Shown piece after piece: positions 25,173 to 33,663 of a DNA stretch of 46,628 bases (position 1 is the first letter of the stretch; each line of letters starts with the position of its first letter). This DNA comes from Oscillospiraceae bacterium. Its GTDB lineage: Bacteria; Bacillota; Clostridia; Oscillospirales; Ruminococcaceae. Both the position numbers and the translations under genes were made by a program. The stretch spans positions 1 to 46,628 of the forward strand of contig JAFLUF010000008.1 of NCBI GenBank assembly GCA_022508925.1, in the 5' to 3' direction. Under the pieces are notes generated by a model. The model was not told the DNA's origin. It made no database searches and worked only from the letters and a program-made list of their open reading frames with translations.

Positions 25173-25747
25173 TCCAGAAGTTTGAGTTTCACGAAACGGA
25201 GATTCCGGGGCTTATTGAAATCACCCCATTCAACGCGGACGATATCCGCGGGTGCTTTACCAAGGACTACTCAAAGGAGGTCTTTGAAGCAAACGGGATA
25301 ACTCACGACCTTGCAGAGGTATTCTACACGACTTCATACAAGGGAGTTATACGCGCGCTGCATTTTCAGCGTGACCGCCAACAGGCAAAGCTGGTTCGCT
25401 GCATTCACGGTCATGTTTTCGATGTTGTCGTTGATCTTAGACCGGACAGTCCGGCGTTCAAAAAGTGGCTTGGATTCGACCTTATCGGAGAAAAGCACAA
25501 CGAGATACTTGTTCCGGGCGGCTGCGCGCACGGATATCTGGTGTTGGAAGAGTCAATAGTTTCATACAAATGCGGTGAAAAATTCTATGGAGAATTTGAC
25601 GACGGCATTATGTGGAATGACCCGGATATAGGTGTAGAATGGGGTCTTGAGCGCATCGGCGGTATAGATAATCTTATCCTTGCGGACAAAGATAAAAATT
25701 TACAGAGCTTCGCTGAATTTATGAACAGATATGGCGGGCTGAAATAA
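25169..25747 (+). CDS. RmlC-like 3,5-epimerase for a CDP-4-keto-6-deoxyhexose
   Basis: The 192-residue cupin has the dTDP-4-dehydrorhamnose 3,5-epimerase signatures: DDIRGCFTKDY, RALHFQ with the catalytic His (65), AKLVRCIHG, DVVVDLR, CAHGYLVLEE, and WNDPDIGVEW near the C-terminus. In this operon the neighbours are CDP-sugar enzymes (rfbF, rfbG) and no rmlA/rmlB are visible, so it should epimerise a CDP-4-keto-6-deoxyhexose at C3 and/or C5 before reduction by the SDR at 23156. AAGGAGAAAGT precedes the ATG, which overlaps the acyltransferase stop. Confidence 0.9.
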   Translation: MIQKFEFHETEIPGLIEITPFNADDIRGCFTKDYSKEVFEANGITHDLAEVFYTTSYKGVIRALHFQRDRQQAKLVRCIHGHVFDVVVDLRPDSPAFKKWLGFDLIGEKHNEILVPGGCAHGYLVLEESIVSYKCGEKFYGEFDDGIMWNDPDIGVEWGLERIGGIDNLILADKDKNLQSFAEFMNRYGGLK

Positions 25748-25761
25748 AAAGGGTTGTTTTT

Positions 25762-26535
25762 ATGAATATTTTCCTAAAACTCAAACAGAACCGTTTCCTG
25801 TTTGAAGAGCTGGTAAAACGCGACTTTACAAAGAAGTATAAGCGAACCGTGCTCGGTATGCTGTGGAGCGTGCTTGGACCTCTGATGAGCTTAGGAGTAA
25901 TGGCGCTTGTCTTCACGCAGTTCTTCGGACGTAATATGGAGCATTACGTCATCTACCTGTTCTGCGGGAACCTTTTATACGGTTATTTTAAGGAATCCAC
26001 AGTAACCGGCATGACGTCGCTTTATGATAACGCAAGTATTTTTTCCAAAGTAAATGTTCCGAAGTATATGTTCTTGCTGTCAAAAAATATTTCCGTGCTT
26101 ATCAACTTCGGGATCAATCTCGTAGTACTGTTTATTTTCTGTTTGATAGACGGCGTAACGTTTACCTGGAAGTTTGTGCTGCTTGTCTATCCTGCGGCCT
26201 GTCTTATAGTTTTTAACATCGGAATGGGACTTATCCTCTCCGCTTTATATGTTATGTTCCGCGATATGAAATATCTGTACGATATTTTTACATTGCTGCT
26301 GATGTACGTTTCGGCGATATTCTATTCTATCGACTCGTATGAACTTAAGGTGCAGTATTTGTTCTACCTTAATCCTGTTTATGTGTATATACGTTATTTC
26401 AGGAAAATTATCCTTGAATCGGTCATACCTCAGCCGTCGTTCCATTTGCTCGCGGCAGGATACGCTATTGTTGCTATCATAATCGGAGCGATAATTTACA
26501 AGAAAAACAACTATAAATTCCTGTACTATATTTGA
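25762..26535 (+). CDS. ABC-2 polysaccharide exporter permease (TagG/Wzm type)
   Basis: The 257-residue protein has six membrane helices and the ABC-2 permease layout: LVKRDFTKKYKRTVLGMLW at the N-terminal cytoplasmic interface, LFCGNLLYGYF, and a C-terminal YLFYLNPVYVYI segment typical of teichoic acid and O-antigen exporters. It pairs with the ATPase encoded 12 bases downstream to move a lipid-linked glycan across the membrane. Its position among glycosyltransferase genes indicates the substrate is the polymer made by this locus. Confidence 0.93.
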   Translation: MNIFLKLKQNRFLFEELVKRDFTKKYKRTVLGMLWSVLGPLMSLGVMALVFTQFFGRNMEHYVIYLFCGNLLYGYFKESTVTGMTSLYDNASIFSKVNVPKYMFLLSKNISVLINFGINLVVLFIFCLIDGVTFTWKFVLLVYPAACLIVFNIGMGLILSALYVMFRDMKYLYDIFTLLLMYVSAIFYSIDSYELKVQYLFYLNPVYVYIRYFRKIILESVIPQPSFHLLAAGYAIVAIIIGAIIYKKNNYKFLYYI

Positions 26536-26547
26536 TTAGGTGATAAT

Positions 26548-27306
26548 ATGAACCCTATAATAGAAGTAAACGATATTGAGGTTAAATATATCACGGGTGA
26601 CCTCAGAAACATTGGTCTCAAAGAGTTTTTTATGAAGAAACTCACTCGCAACTACCGTGTTGAGAACTTTATGGCTGTGGACGGAGTGTCCTTTGTTCTC
26701 GAACAGGGAGATATGCTGGGCATAATCGGCACAAACGGAGCCGGCAAATCCACACTGCTGAAGGTAGTAACGGGAATTATGACGCCTTCAAGAGGAAGCG
26801 TTACAGTAAACGGAAAAATTGCCGCGCTTCTTGAGTTGGCAAGCGGATTTGACGGAGAATTGAATCTTAAGGAAAACGCGTATCTGAGAGGAGCAATGTT
26901 GGGATATACACGCAAGTTTATGGATGAAAAGTACCCTGATATACTTGCGTTTTCTGAGCTTGAATGCTTTGAGGATCGGCCCTTCAAGCAGCTTTCAAAC
27001 GGAATGAAATCCAGAATAGCTTTTTCGATCGCAAGTATGGTTGAACCGGAGATACTTATTCTTGACGAGGTGTTGTCCGTGGGAGACGGCTCATTCCAGC
27101 ATAAGAGCGAAGAAAAAATGCGTGAGATAATACAAAACGGCAAGGCTACGATACTGGTCTCACATTCTATCGCTCAGGTAAGGAGAATGTGCAACAAAGT
27201 TCTTTGGCTTGACCACGGAAAACAGATCGCCTTTGGAGATACAGAGCCTTTGTGCGATTTATATGAAGAATTTCTTAAAACCGGAAAGCTGCCTGAAATA
27301 ATTTGA
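26548..27306 (+). CDS. ABC exporter ATPase (TagH/Wzt type)
   Basis: The 252-residue protein has Walker A GTNGAGKST (61-69), a signature region LSNGMKSR in place of LSGGQ as is usual in Wzt/TagH proteins, Walker B ILILDEVLSVGD and the switch His in LVSHS. It stops after the nucleotide-binding domain, so it lacks the C-terminal glycan-recognition domain of some Wzt proteins; this suggests export independent of a terminal-cap signal. It powers the permease at 25762. A terminator-like hairpin follows at 27345-27374. Confidence 0.94.
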   Translation: MNPIIEVNDIEVKYITGDLRNIGLKEFFMKKLTRNYRVENFMAVDGVSFVLEQGDMLGIIGTNGAGKSTLLKVVTGIMTPSRGSVTVNGKIAALLELASGFDGELNLKENAYLRGAMLGYTRKFMDEKYPDILAFSELECFEDRPFKQLSNGMKSRIAFSIASMVEPEILILDEVLSVGDGSFQHKSEEKMREIIQNGKATILVSHSIAQVRRMCNKVLWLDHGKQIAFGDTEPLCDLYEEFLKTGKLPEII

Positions 27307-27344
27307 TGACAGATCATAGCCGCTACACCCGGTATATATTGCAA

Positions 27345-27374
27345 ATGTGCACCGCAAACGGTGCGCATATTTTT
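27345..27374 (+). terminator. Intra-operon terminator or attenuator after the exporter genes
   Basis: The arms 27345-27354 and 27359-27368 pair over 10 bp (one G-U) with a four-base loop, followed by ATTTTT. It would reduce transcription into the GlfT2-like and signal peptidase genes. No new promoter is obvious in the short remaining gap. Confidence 0.6.
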
Positions 27375-27415
27375 CATATCTATGATGATAGAACAGGAAT
27401 TGAAGAGGTGAGATA

Positions 27416-29104
27416 ATGCGTCTGCAGAGTGTGATCATCCCCGATGATGGACAACTGCCATCTGAGATGTATTTCAAAGGAGATACAGTGCTTTCAAGTG
27501 GCAAAGCCATTTCTTTTGACACATTCTATAATTGTTTTTCTTATGTGAAGTACCTGGAATACACTATGGTAAAGTCAGTTAGCTTTTCCTGCAAATTCAA
27601 TGGAACAGCCAGGGTTGACCTCTGTGTATATGACGGCAGTGAGCATATCATATGCTCAGGTGATTTCACGGAGTCTGCAGAGCTTTCCGCAGAGCTTTCC
27701 GATCTTCCGGACAGAGGTTTTTTATATCCGAGACTGACCGCTCTGACAAATCTCACATTTATCAGCGGTGAATATCACACAGACAGTAAGCCGCGTGATA
27801 TTTCCTGCTGCATAGCGATATGCACATATAAAAGAGAAAAATATATCGCAAAGAACACAGAGCTTTTTAAAAAGTTCAGCTTTAGCTTTATAAACCGTGT
27901 TTTTGTTATTGATAACGGAGGGACACTTGACGTTGATTCTGTATCGGATAAGACGGTCAAGGTAATTGCCAATAAAAATCATGGAGGCAGCGGCGGATTT
28001 ACAAGAGGACTTATTGAGGCGCTTGACGGCGGATTCTCTCATGTTGTTTTTATGGATGACGATATCGAGTTTCACCCGGAATCGTTGGAACAGATGACTG
28101 TGTTCATGTCCCTGCTTAAAGACACTCATATCTGCGACTGGTTCTCAGCGGGAATGATCCCGATCGACACTCCTGAGATACAATATGAACTTGGAGCGTA
28201 CTGGGACGGCAGAACTGCCCGTGTAAACAACAATAATCTGGATATGACCGATTTACGGAATATCCTGAAAAATATGGATAAGCCTCAAATCAATTATGGC
28301 GGCTGGTGGACGCTGTGTATGCCGCTGGCAGTTGTTGATAATGGGTTTCCGTATCCTTTCTTTATTAAATTTGATGATATCGAATACGGACTGCGCAGGC
28401 CTCAGGGCGTGGAAATAATCACAGTGAACGGCATTGCTGTACGGCATGAAGCCTTTGATAAGAAAACTAATTTTACGTTGGACTACTACAACCTGCGAAA
28501 TCAGCTCGTGGTCAATTCATTGTATAATCGGTCAGCAAGAGAAGCCGTAAGATTATTTATGAAGGCGGTATTCAAACAACTGGTCCTGTATCGCTACGAT
28601 AATATTCCAATCGTTATACGGGCTGTGAAGGATTTTTTGTCCGGAGTCGATTTTTTTCTGTCAACAGACAGCGAACATCTCAATTCAGAGCTTATCAGGG
28701 GAGTTATGCAGATGTCTCCTCTTGAGGAGCTTTCTTCTTGGAATGAGGGATTGCGTTGTGACGATCACATAAAAGATACAAAAATTACTCCGATCATGGC
28801 AATAACCGGCGCGGGACATCTTATTCCCCGCTTCGCGTTAAAAAAAGGAGTCATTGCAGTACCGCTGTCGAGAGCGTCTGCAAAGGATTGTTTTCGTCAA
28901 AGAGCGGTTATTCAGTATCAGTTGGGTGGAGCTAACGGGCTGTACACTGAAAGGAACTTCGCGAAGTTTGTGCGCTACGGTTTCAAGTCCGTTGGGATCG
29001 CATTGCTATTGCTTTTTCGCTATAATAATGCAAGCGCGGATTATCAACAGCGAAAAAGTATGATCACCTGCAGAGAATTCTGGAATAAGGATCTGGGAAT
29101 ATAA
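27416..29104 (+). CDS. GlfT2-like galactofuranosyltransferase (GT2)
   Basis: The 562-residue protein has the domain order of GlfT2: an N-terminal beta-sandwich (about 1-125), a GT-A domain starting CCIAICTYKRE (131-141), the Gly-rich NHGGSGGFTRG (188-198), a DDD metal triad (214-216), then YGGWW, FIKFDDIEYG and an HEAF catalytic-region motif, with a helical C-terminus. GlfT2 polymerises galactofuranose from UDP-Galf. The presence of glf at 5195-6298 supports this donor. GAGGTGA precedes the ATG. It lies after the terminator-like hairpin at 27345-27374, so its expression may be lower than that of the upstream genes. Confidence 0.88.
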   Translation: MRLQSVIIPDDGQLPSEMYFKGDTVLSSGKAISFDTFYNCFSYVKYLEYTMVKSVSFSCKFNGTARVDLCVYDGSEHIICSGDFTESAELSAELSDLPDRGFLYPRLTALTNLTFISGEYHTDSKPRDISCCIAICTYKREKYIAKNTELFKKFSFSFINRVFVIDNGGTLDVDSVSDKTVKVIANKNHGGSGGFTRGLIEALDGGFSHVVFMDDDIEFHPESLEQMTVFMSLLKDTHICDWFSAGMIPIDTPEIQYELGAYWDGRTARVNNNNLDMTDLRNILKNMDKPQINYGGWWTLCMPLAVVDNGFPYPFFIKFDDIEYGLRRPQGVEIITVNGIAVRHEAFDKKTNFTLDYYNLRNQLVVNSLYNRSAREAVRLFMKAVFKQLVLYRYDNIPIVIRAVKDFLSGVDFFLSTDSEHLNSELIRGVMQMSPLEELSSWNEGLRCDDHIKDTKITPIMAITGAGHLIPRFALKKGVIAVPLSRASAKDCFRQRAVIQYQLGGANGLYTERNFAKFVRYGFKSVGIALLLLFRYNNASADYQQRKSMITCREFWNKDLGI

Positions 29105-29162
29105 AACGCAACAAAATCTGCATCTTATTTCAGTTTATAACGGTAAATGGTCGGTGGATTTG

Positions 29163-29657
29163 ATGAACGAAATCGGTAAAAGGCGCAGAATTAATATCAA
29201 AGTCCTATGGATAATCGTTATTCCGGTGATTATAGGCCTCTCTTACTATATATCGACATATCATTTTCAGTTGGTGATGATACAGGGTAATTCTATGGAG
29301 CCGGCGTATCATGAATATCAGATAGTTTTGATCGATAAACATATCAGACCGTATTCTTACGGTGATGTTATTGTATTTAAATGCAATAATTCGGACTATA
29401 TTCTTATAAAGAGAGTTGCTGCGATCCCCGGCGACGTTGTTTATATAAATGAGGGAACACTTTGGATAAACGGCGAAAAAAGCACGGTTTATCCTGACGA
29501 AGGCGTATTTGTTCAGAATGAGACCGCATCTCAACCTCTTACTTTATTTGAGGGACAATATTTTGTTATCGGGGATAATATTATGGCAAGCATAGACAGC
29601 CGATTTTATGAGGTCGGTCTTGTGGACAGCGCAAATATCTGCGGTGTGGTATGCTGA
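29163..29657 (+). CDS. lepB: Type I signal peptidase
   Basis: Read from the ATG at 29163 the protein has 164 residues (a GTG at 29154 is an alternative start). One N-terminal membrane helix is followed by the catalytic Ser in QGNSMEP (Ser44), the general-base Lys in ILIKRVAAIPGD (Lys83) and the GDNxxxSxDSR box near 138-147. All the signal peptidase I boxes are present, so it should be active at the outer membrane face, cleaving signal peptides. It closes the plus-strand operon. A locus-specific peptidase could serve secreted proteins of the same locus such as the one at 36865-37149; that is inference. Confidence 0.9.
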   Translation: MNEIGKRRRINIKVLWIIVIPVIIGLSYYISTYHFQLVMIQGNSMEPAYHEYQIVLIDKHIRPYSYGDVIVFKCNNSDYILIKRVAAIPGDVVYINEGTLWINGEKSTVYPDEGVFVQNETASQPLTLFEGQYFVIGDNIMASIDSRFYEVGLVDSANICGVVC

Positions 29658-29745
29658 CTATCGTATAACAATTTTTTTCGCGACTGATCGGGATAATATT
29701 TCCCGACCTTCGCAGCACAGTATTTATGAGACTTATACCAGCCAA

Positions 29746-29776
29746 AAAAGAGCAGCGATAATTTCGCTGCTCTTTT
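29746..29776. terminator. Bidirectional intrinsic terminator between convergent operons
   Basis: Arms 29746-29758 and 29764-29776 pair perfectly over 13 bp with a five-base loop. The stem ends are A-tract and T-tract, so it can terminate both the plus-strand glycan operon and the minus-strand phosphonate operon. A smaller hairpin (CGGGA/TCCCG) lies just upstream at about 29689-29707. Confidence 0.9.
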
Positions 29777-29832
29777 ACTGAGTTTAAAGCTATGTCTTGA
29801 ACTTGAATTATCAAAGGCACATCAAAGCAGGA

Positions 29833-30972
29833 TCAGTACACCTCGGCATCATACGCGTATCGGCCTTCTGATAGCTCGGTTATTACCGGAGTAGCACGCA
29901 TTGAAGGTCTTATATCCACCTCAGGCACATCCGGAGTGCTGTATATCTGATAGTATCTCTGGCACTTCATAAGCTCTGTGGCCGGTTCAGGCGGAGAATA
30001 CGGGGTCGCAGTGTTTCCTAACTCAAGCTTTATCCATTCGATCTCCACATTTTCAACAAATGTAGTCAGGACGATCCAACTACCGCATTCATTGATATAA
30101 CGTGAAGCGCGAATCTCAGAATCAAGATACATAATAAAAGAACTATTATCTTTTTCAAATACAAAACTCGATGAACGGACTACTCCATTTACTTTCATTG
30201 ATATAGTCATTAACTGATTGTCAAAACTCTCGCTTTTGTTAATCAGCTGACGAATCACAGCTTCACTGTCCAACTTAATTTTACCGTCATCAACCGTCAC
30301 AGTTCCGGCACGGTTTTTGAACCAATGATCCACCGTGTAGGTACGTCCGGTATACTCGGTCTGACCACGCTGATTTATACTGAAATCAGAATTTATAAGC
30401 AAATTTTCTCCCGATACCGCGGTTACCGCAGATGACGCATTTGCGCTGTTCTCCAATATCTTTTCACTCTTTGATATCTCGTAAAAATCATTTTCCGTTT
30501 TGCGGAAAATACGATCCGTATCAACTACACCGTATATTTCTTCATTATCAACAACATTCAGATAAACCTCATAATCTCCCTTTGGGATCATATACGTTGA
30601 AAACTGCGCGTATGCCGCTCTTTTGATTGATCCGTATTGTTGGGCCTCATTGTAGCAAATATATCCTATATCGTCATCGATATCATAGTTTTTAAAAACA
30701 ATGTTTATTTTTCTTCCCTCTGAGAGCTTTACATCGCAGTAAGCGTTTGCCTGAACATACACCTCTTCCTTTATGCCGCCTAAATATGACAGCCATAAAC
30801 CGTCAAACGTAGGCTCAACTGTTTCCTGCAGATCGCTGAACTTTATCTGTGATATTGGTGATTCTTCGTTTCCGAAAACCAAAACAAGATCATTGGCAGC
30901 GAACAGATATATTATCACCAGAAGCATACAAACGCAGTAAATGATTATCTTAGGAGTCAATATTTTTTTCAT
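29833..30972 (-). CDS. Membrane-anchored protein with phage-tail-type C-terminal domain
   Basis: The protein of about 379 residues starts at the ATG at 30972 (GAGGTG seven bases upstream). A single N-terminal helix IIIYCVCMLLVIIYLFA acts as signal anchor, so the rest is extracytoplasmic. From about residue 195 comes the domain NLLINSDFSINQRGQ...YTVDHWFKN, known from phage tail fibre and neck-appendage proteins, ending in CQRYYQIYST and RPSMRATP. The same domain occurs at 39804-40847 with strong similarity. The middle region has no recognised motif. It is the last gene of the phosphonate operon, so it may bind or organise the phosphonate-bearing glycan; that is inference. Confidence 0.8.
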   Translation of the reverse strand: MKKILTPKIIIYCVCMLLVIIYLFAANDLVLVFGNEESPISQIKFSDLQETVEPTFDGLWLSYLGGIKEEVYVQANAYCDVKLSEGRKINIVFKNYDIDDDIGYICYNEAQQYGSIKRAAYAQFSTYMIPKGDYEVYLNVVDNEEIYGVVDTDRIFRKTENDFYEISKSEKILENSANASSAVTAVSGENLLINSDFSINQRGQTEYTGRTYTVDHWFKNRAGTVTVDDGKIKLDSEAVIRQLINKSESFDNQLMTISMKVNGVVRSSSFVFEKDNSSFIMYLDSEIRASRYINECGSWIVLTTFVENVEIEWIKLELGNTATPYSPPEPATELMKCQRYYQIYSTPDVPEVDIRPSMRATPVITELSEGRYAYDAEVY

Positions 30973-30973
30973 A

Positions 30974-32407
30974 TCACGGCACCTCAACTATCGGAAGATC
31001 TTCACCAAACTGTTTCTGAAGAATAACTCTGAGTGAATTTACACCGGAAAGACCCTCTGTCTCAGAAACAGGCTCGCCTTTGTAATAAATACATTGCAAG
31101 ATATGAGTTATTTCTTCCGCGGGTATCTCCGGATTGCTGCGCGCACCGTGATCCGAGGTTATAAAAATTATGCTGTTGGGGTCATTGGCAATAATTGTTT
31201 CAACGATCGTTTTGACCCTGCCCAGAGTGTATCTGTAATAATTGAGATAATATTTCGGATCTTCCCAATTGGAAAAATTAGAAGTTGAGTTAAGATTTCC
31301 GCTTTCATCCAGATAAAACGGCTGATGCGGAGAATTTATATGGGCATAGGTAAATCTTGAGCTTACATCAAAGCTGCATGTATCAAAATAATCCAACCCA
31401 TTAAGGATGCCTTTGAGCTGTGCTATGGGTTCAGCAGCATAAAGCGGATAGAGGAATGTATTATCCATAAGCATCTGGGTAAAGGTTTCGCCTGATATAG
31501 TCGTTGCAACGTTTGAGCTATCCGCAGTTACGGACGGAACCCCGGCGGACCCTGATGCGCCTACTCCTACAACCTCATATCCGTTTCTTGTAAGCAGCTG
31601 GACCAGCGGGGGGTTTGCGACTGCGGCATTTATCTCACTGCTGGACATACTGAGGTCAACGACATAATCAAGATTGAATATATTCGCCATAACGACATAA
31701 GTGCCATCAGAATCATTATATGAATTATCTGAGATCGTAAAGTTATTGTCGGTCAGAAATTTTCTTAAATCCGCGGCGTCATAACCGTAATAGTCCCTAA
31801 GAGTCGGAAACGAGGCTCCTTCGTCAAGCACAAAATAATAGATATTTGCCCCGTCATTTTCATAGTCACCCGAAATTATACCGGTATCTCCACTCTCATC
31901 CGGTATGTCTGATGATGAGATCATATTAGGAACAGCAGTAATAATGTTTAAAAGCACCAGTGCGGCAAAAATCAGACCGGTAATGCAGGATACGATTTTT
32001 GCAATATCGTCCTTCAGGAGTCTGTATAAAAGATAATCGATATGCAGGACGATAACCAGCAAAATTACTATTATATGCCAGTATCTGAGAACCGGAAACA
32101 CATATCTTATAACATTTTCTGCCATATGATAGTTTTCAAGAAGAAGTATGACCAGCGAGCTGTTTATAGCCGCCTTAAAAAAAGACTTTGTAAAAAACAG
32201 CATTACCCAATATACCGCGAGACCTATTCCTATAAATACCCCCAGAGGCATAAGAATCTCCCCGAATCCTACCTCGAGCGAATTAGCCGAAACCATAAAG
32301 ACGGGCATATATGCCGCGACAAATACGACTGTCAGCAATGACATGGCGCATTGTACGCTTCTTTTGTCCAAAAACTTACTTTCGCTATTATTAACTTCCT
32401 CAGCCAT
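30974..32407 (-). CDS. LTA-synthase-like membrane enzyme of the sulfatase/alkaline phosphatase superfamily
   Basis: From the ATG at 32407 (GGAGG six bases upstream) the protein has 477 residues. About five membrane helices (to residue 160) are followed by an extracytoplasmic sulfatase-fold domain with the metal-site VLDEGAS (about 193-199), a likely Thr nucleophile in SDGTYVV (Thr236), SPHQPF and TSDHGARS. This architecture is shared by lipoteichoic acid synthases and phosphoethanolamine transferases, which move a phospho-group between lipid and acceptor outside the cell. Its place in an aminoethylphosphonate operon suggests a phosphono- or phospho-group transferase or hydrolase. The next gene starts one base before its stop region. 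Confidence 0.8.
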   Translation of the reverse strand: MAEEVNNSESKFLDKRSVQCAMSLLTVVFVAAYMPVFMVSANSLEVGFGEILMPLGVFIGIGLAVYWVMLFFTKSFFKAAINSSLVILLLENYHMAENVIRYVFPVLRYWHIIVILLVIVLHIDYLLYRLLKDDIAKIVSCITGLIFAALVLLNIITAVPNMISSSDIPDESGDTGIISGDYENDGANIYYFVLDEGASFPTLRDYYGYDAADLRKFLTDNNFTISDNSYNDSDGTYVVMANIFNLDYVVDLSMSSSEINAAVANPPLVQLLTRNGYEVVGVGASGSAGVPSVTADSSNVATTISGETFTQMLMDNTFLYPLYAAEPIAQLKGILNGLDYFDTCSFDVSSRFTYAHINSPHQPFYLDESGNLNSTSNFSNWEDPKYYLNYYRYTLGRVKTIVETIIANDPNSIIFITSDHGARSNPEIPAEEITHILQCIYYKGEPVSETEGLSGVNSLRVILQKQFGEDLPIVEVP

Positions 32408-32479
32408 AATAACCTCCGTTTTAATAATCATTATGAAGTTGCGTTGGTGCAAGCTGAAAATAATAAATTATTACATTAG

Positions 32480-33604
32480 TTATTTCAATTCGTTGAGATA
32501 ACCCATGAAGTTCTGCTTGTTTTCCAGAGCAGTTGTAGTCGGCCTTCCGAGATCACTTCTCGCTCCGATAGAACTTCTGACTTCAATTAGACTAAGCGAA
32601 TCTCTGTCCCTTGCACTTATCAGTTCTCTGTCAAGATCGCTGAAATTGTCCACACAAACAGCATATGGATATCCGCACGCTTTTGCCACTCCTACAACAT
32701 CAATTGAGTTTGCCACTGTCGGCATTCCTCCCACAGTCTCATGAGAACCGTTGTTTATAACTATATGGACCATATTTTTCGGAGCGTTTGCGCCTATCAC
32801 CGCAAGAGCTCCCATGTGCATCAAGGCTGCTCCGTCACCGTCAAGACACCAGATCTTCGTTTCAGGCTTATTGATCGCAACGCCAAGCGATATTGACGAG
32901 CAATGTCCCATAGACCCGACAGTCAGAAAATCATATTTATGGCTCTGACCTTTGGCTTCGCGTATCTCAAATAATTCTCGGCTCGCCTTGCCGGTAGTGG
33001 AGATTATAGGATCCTCACCTGTTACCTCAACGATATGGCGTATGATCTCCTCGCGTGACATAGTGTTTTCGTTGGCATAATCGATCTTACCGTCATAGCT
33101 CAACGCGTCCTTGGCAATTACAAACGCGACATTCTTCCCTTTGCCGAGAAGCTCTCTGAATTGCTCCATTGCATGAGCCGCCTCGTTGTCTGACGTAGAC
33201 TTGCGTATAACAAACGCCGATATATCCATATCTTCAAGAAGCTTAAGCGTGACCTCTCCCTGGTAAATATGCTGAGGCTCATCGTGTATACCGGGCTCGC
33301 CTCTCCATCCGATGATAAACACCATCGGAATTGCGTATACCTTATCGTTAAGCAGAGACGCAACGGGATTAATAATATTTCCCTCTCCGCTGTTCTGCAT
33401 ATACACCACCGGAATTTTACCTGTAGACAGATTGTATCCCGCGGCAATTGCCGTACAGTTACCCTCGTTTGCCGCTATGATGTGATGATTGCTGTCTATC
33501 CCATAGGTGTTCATAAGGTAATTGCACAATGACTTCAGCTGTGAATCAGGAACCCCGGTATAAAAATCAGCACCGATTATCTCAACGAGTTTTTCAACCT
33601 TCAT
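32480..33604 (-). CDS. ppd: Phosphonopyruvate decarboxylase
   Basis: The 374-residue TPP enzyme has the short form typical of phosphonopyruvate decarboxylases: FYTGVPDSQLKSLCNY at the N-terminus, AANEGNCTAIAAGY, HIYQGEVTLKLLE, and the TPP motif GDGAALMHMG with a downstream NNGSHETVGG. It irreversibly converts phosphonopyruvate to phosphonoacetaldehyde, pulling the unfavourable PepM reaction forward. GGAGGT precedes the ATG. It lies between the cytidylyltransferase and the sulfatase-like genes in the phosphonate operon. Confidence 0.95.
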   Translation of the reverse strand: MKVEKLVEIIGADFYTGVPDSQLKSLCNYLMNTYGIDSNHHIIAANEGNCTAIAAGYNLSTGKIPVVYMQNSGEGNIINPVASLLNDKVYAIPMVFIIGWRGEPGIHDEPQHIYQGEVTLKLLEDMDISAFVIRKSTSDNEAAHAMEQFRELLGKGKNVAFVIAKDALSYDGKIDYANENTMSREEIIRHIVEVTGEDPIISTTGKASRELFEIREAKGQSHKYDFLTVGSMGHCSSISLGVAINKPETKIWCLDGDGAALMHMGALAVIGANAPKNMVHIVINNGSHETVGGMPTVANSIDVVGVAKACGYPYAVCVDNFSDLDRELISARDRDSLSLIEVRSSIGARSDLGRPTTTALENKQNFMGYLNELK

Positions 33605-33663
33605 ATAACGACCTCCGCTAATTTCATTGACTTGACGCGCCTTGGATATCTGAAACAGAACGT

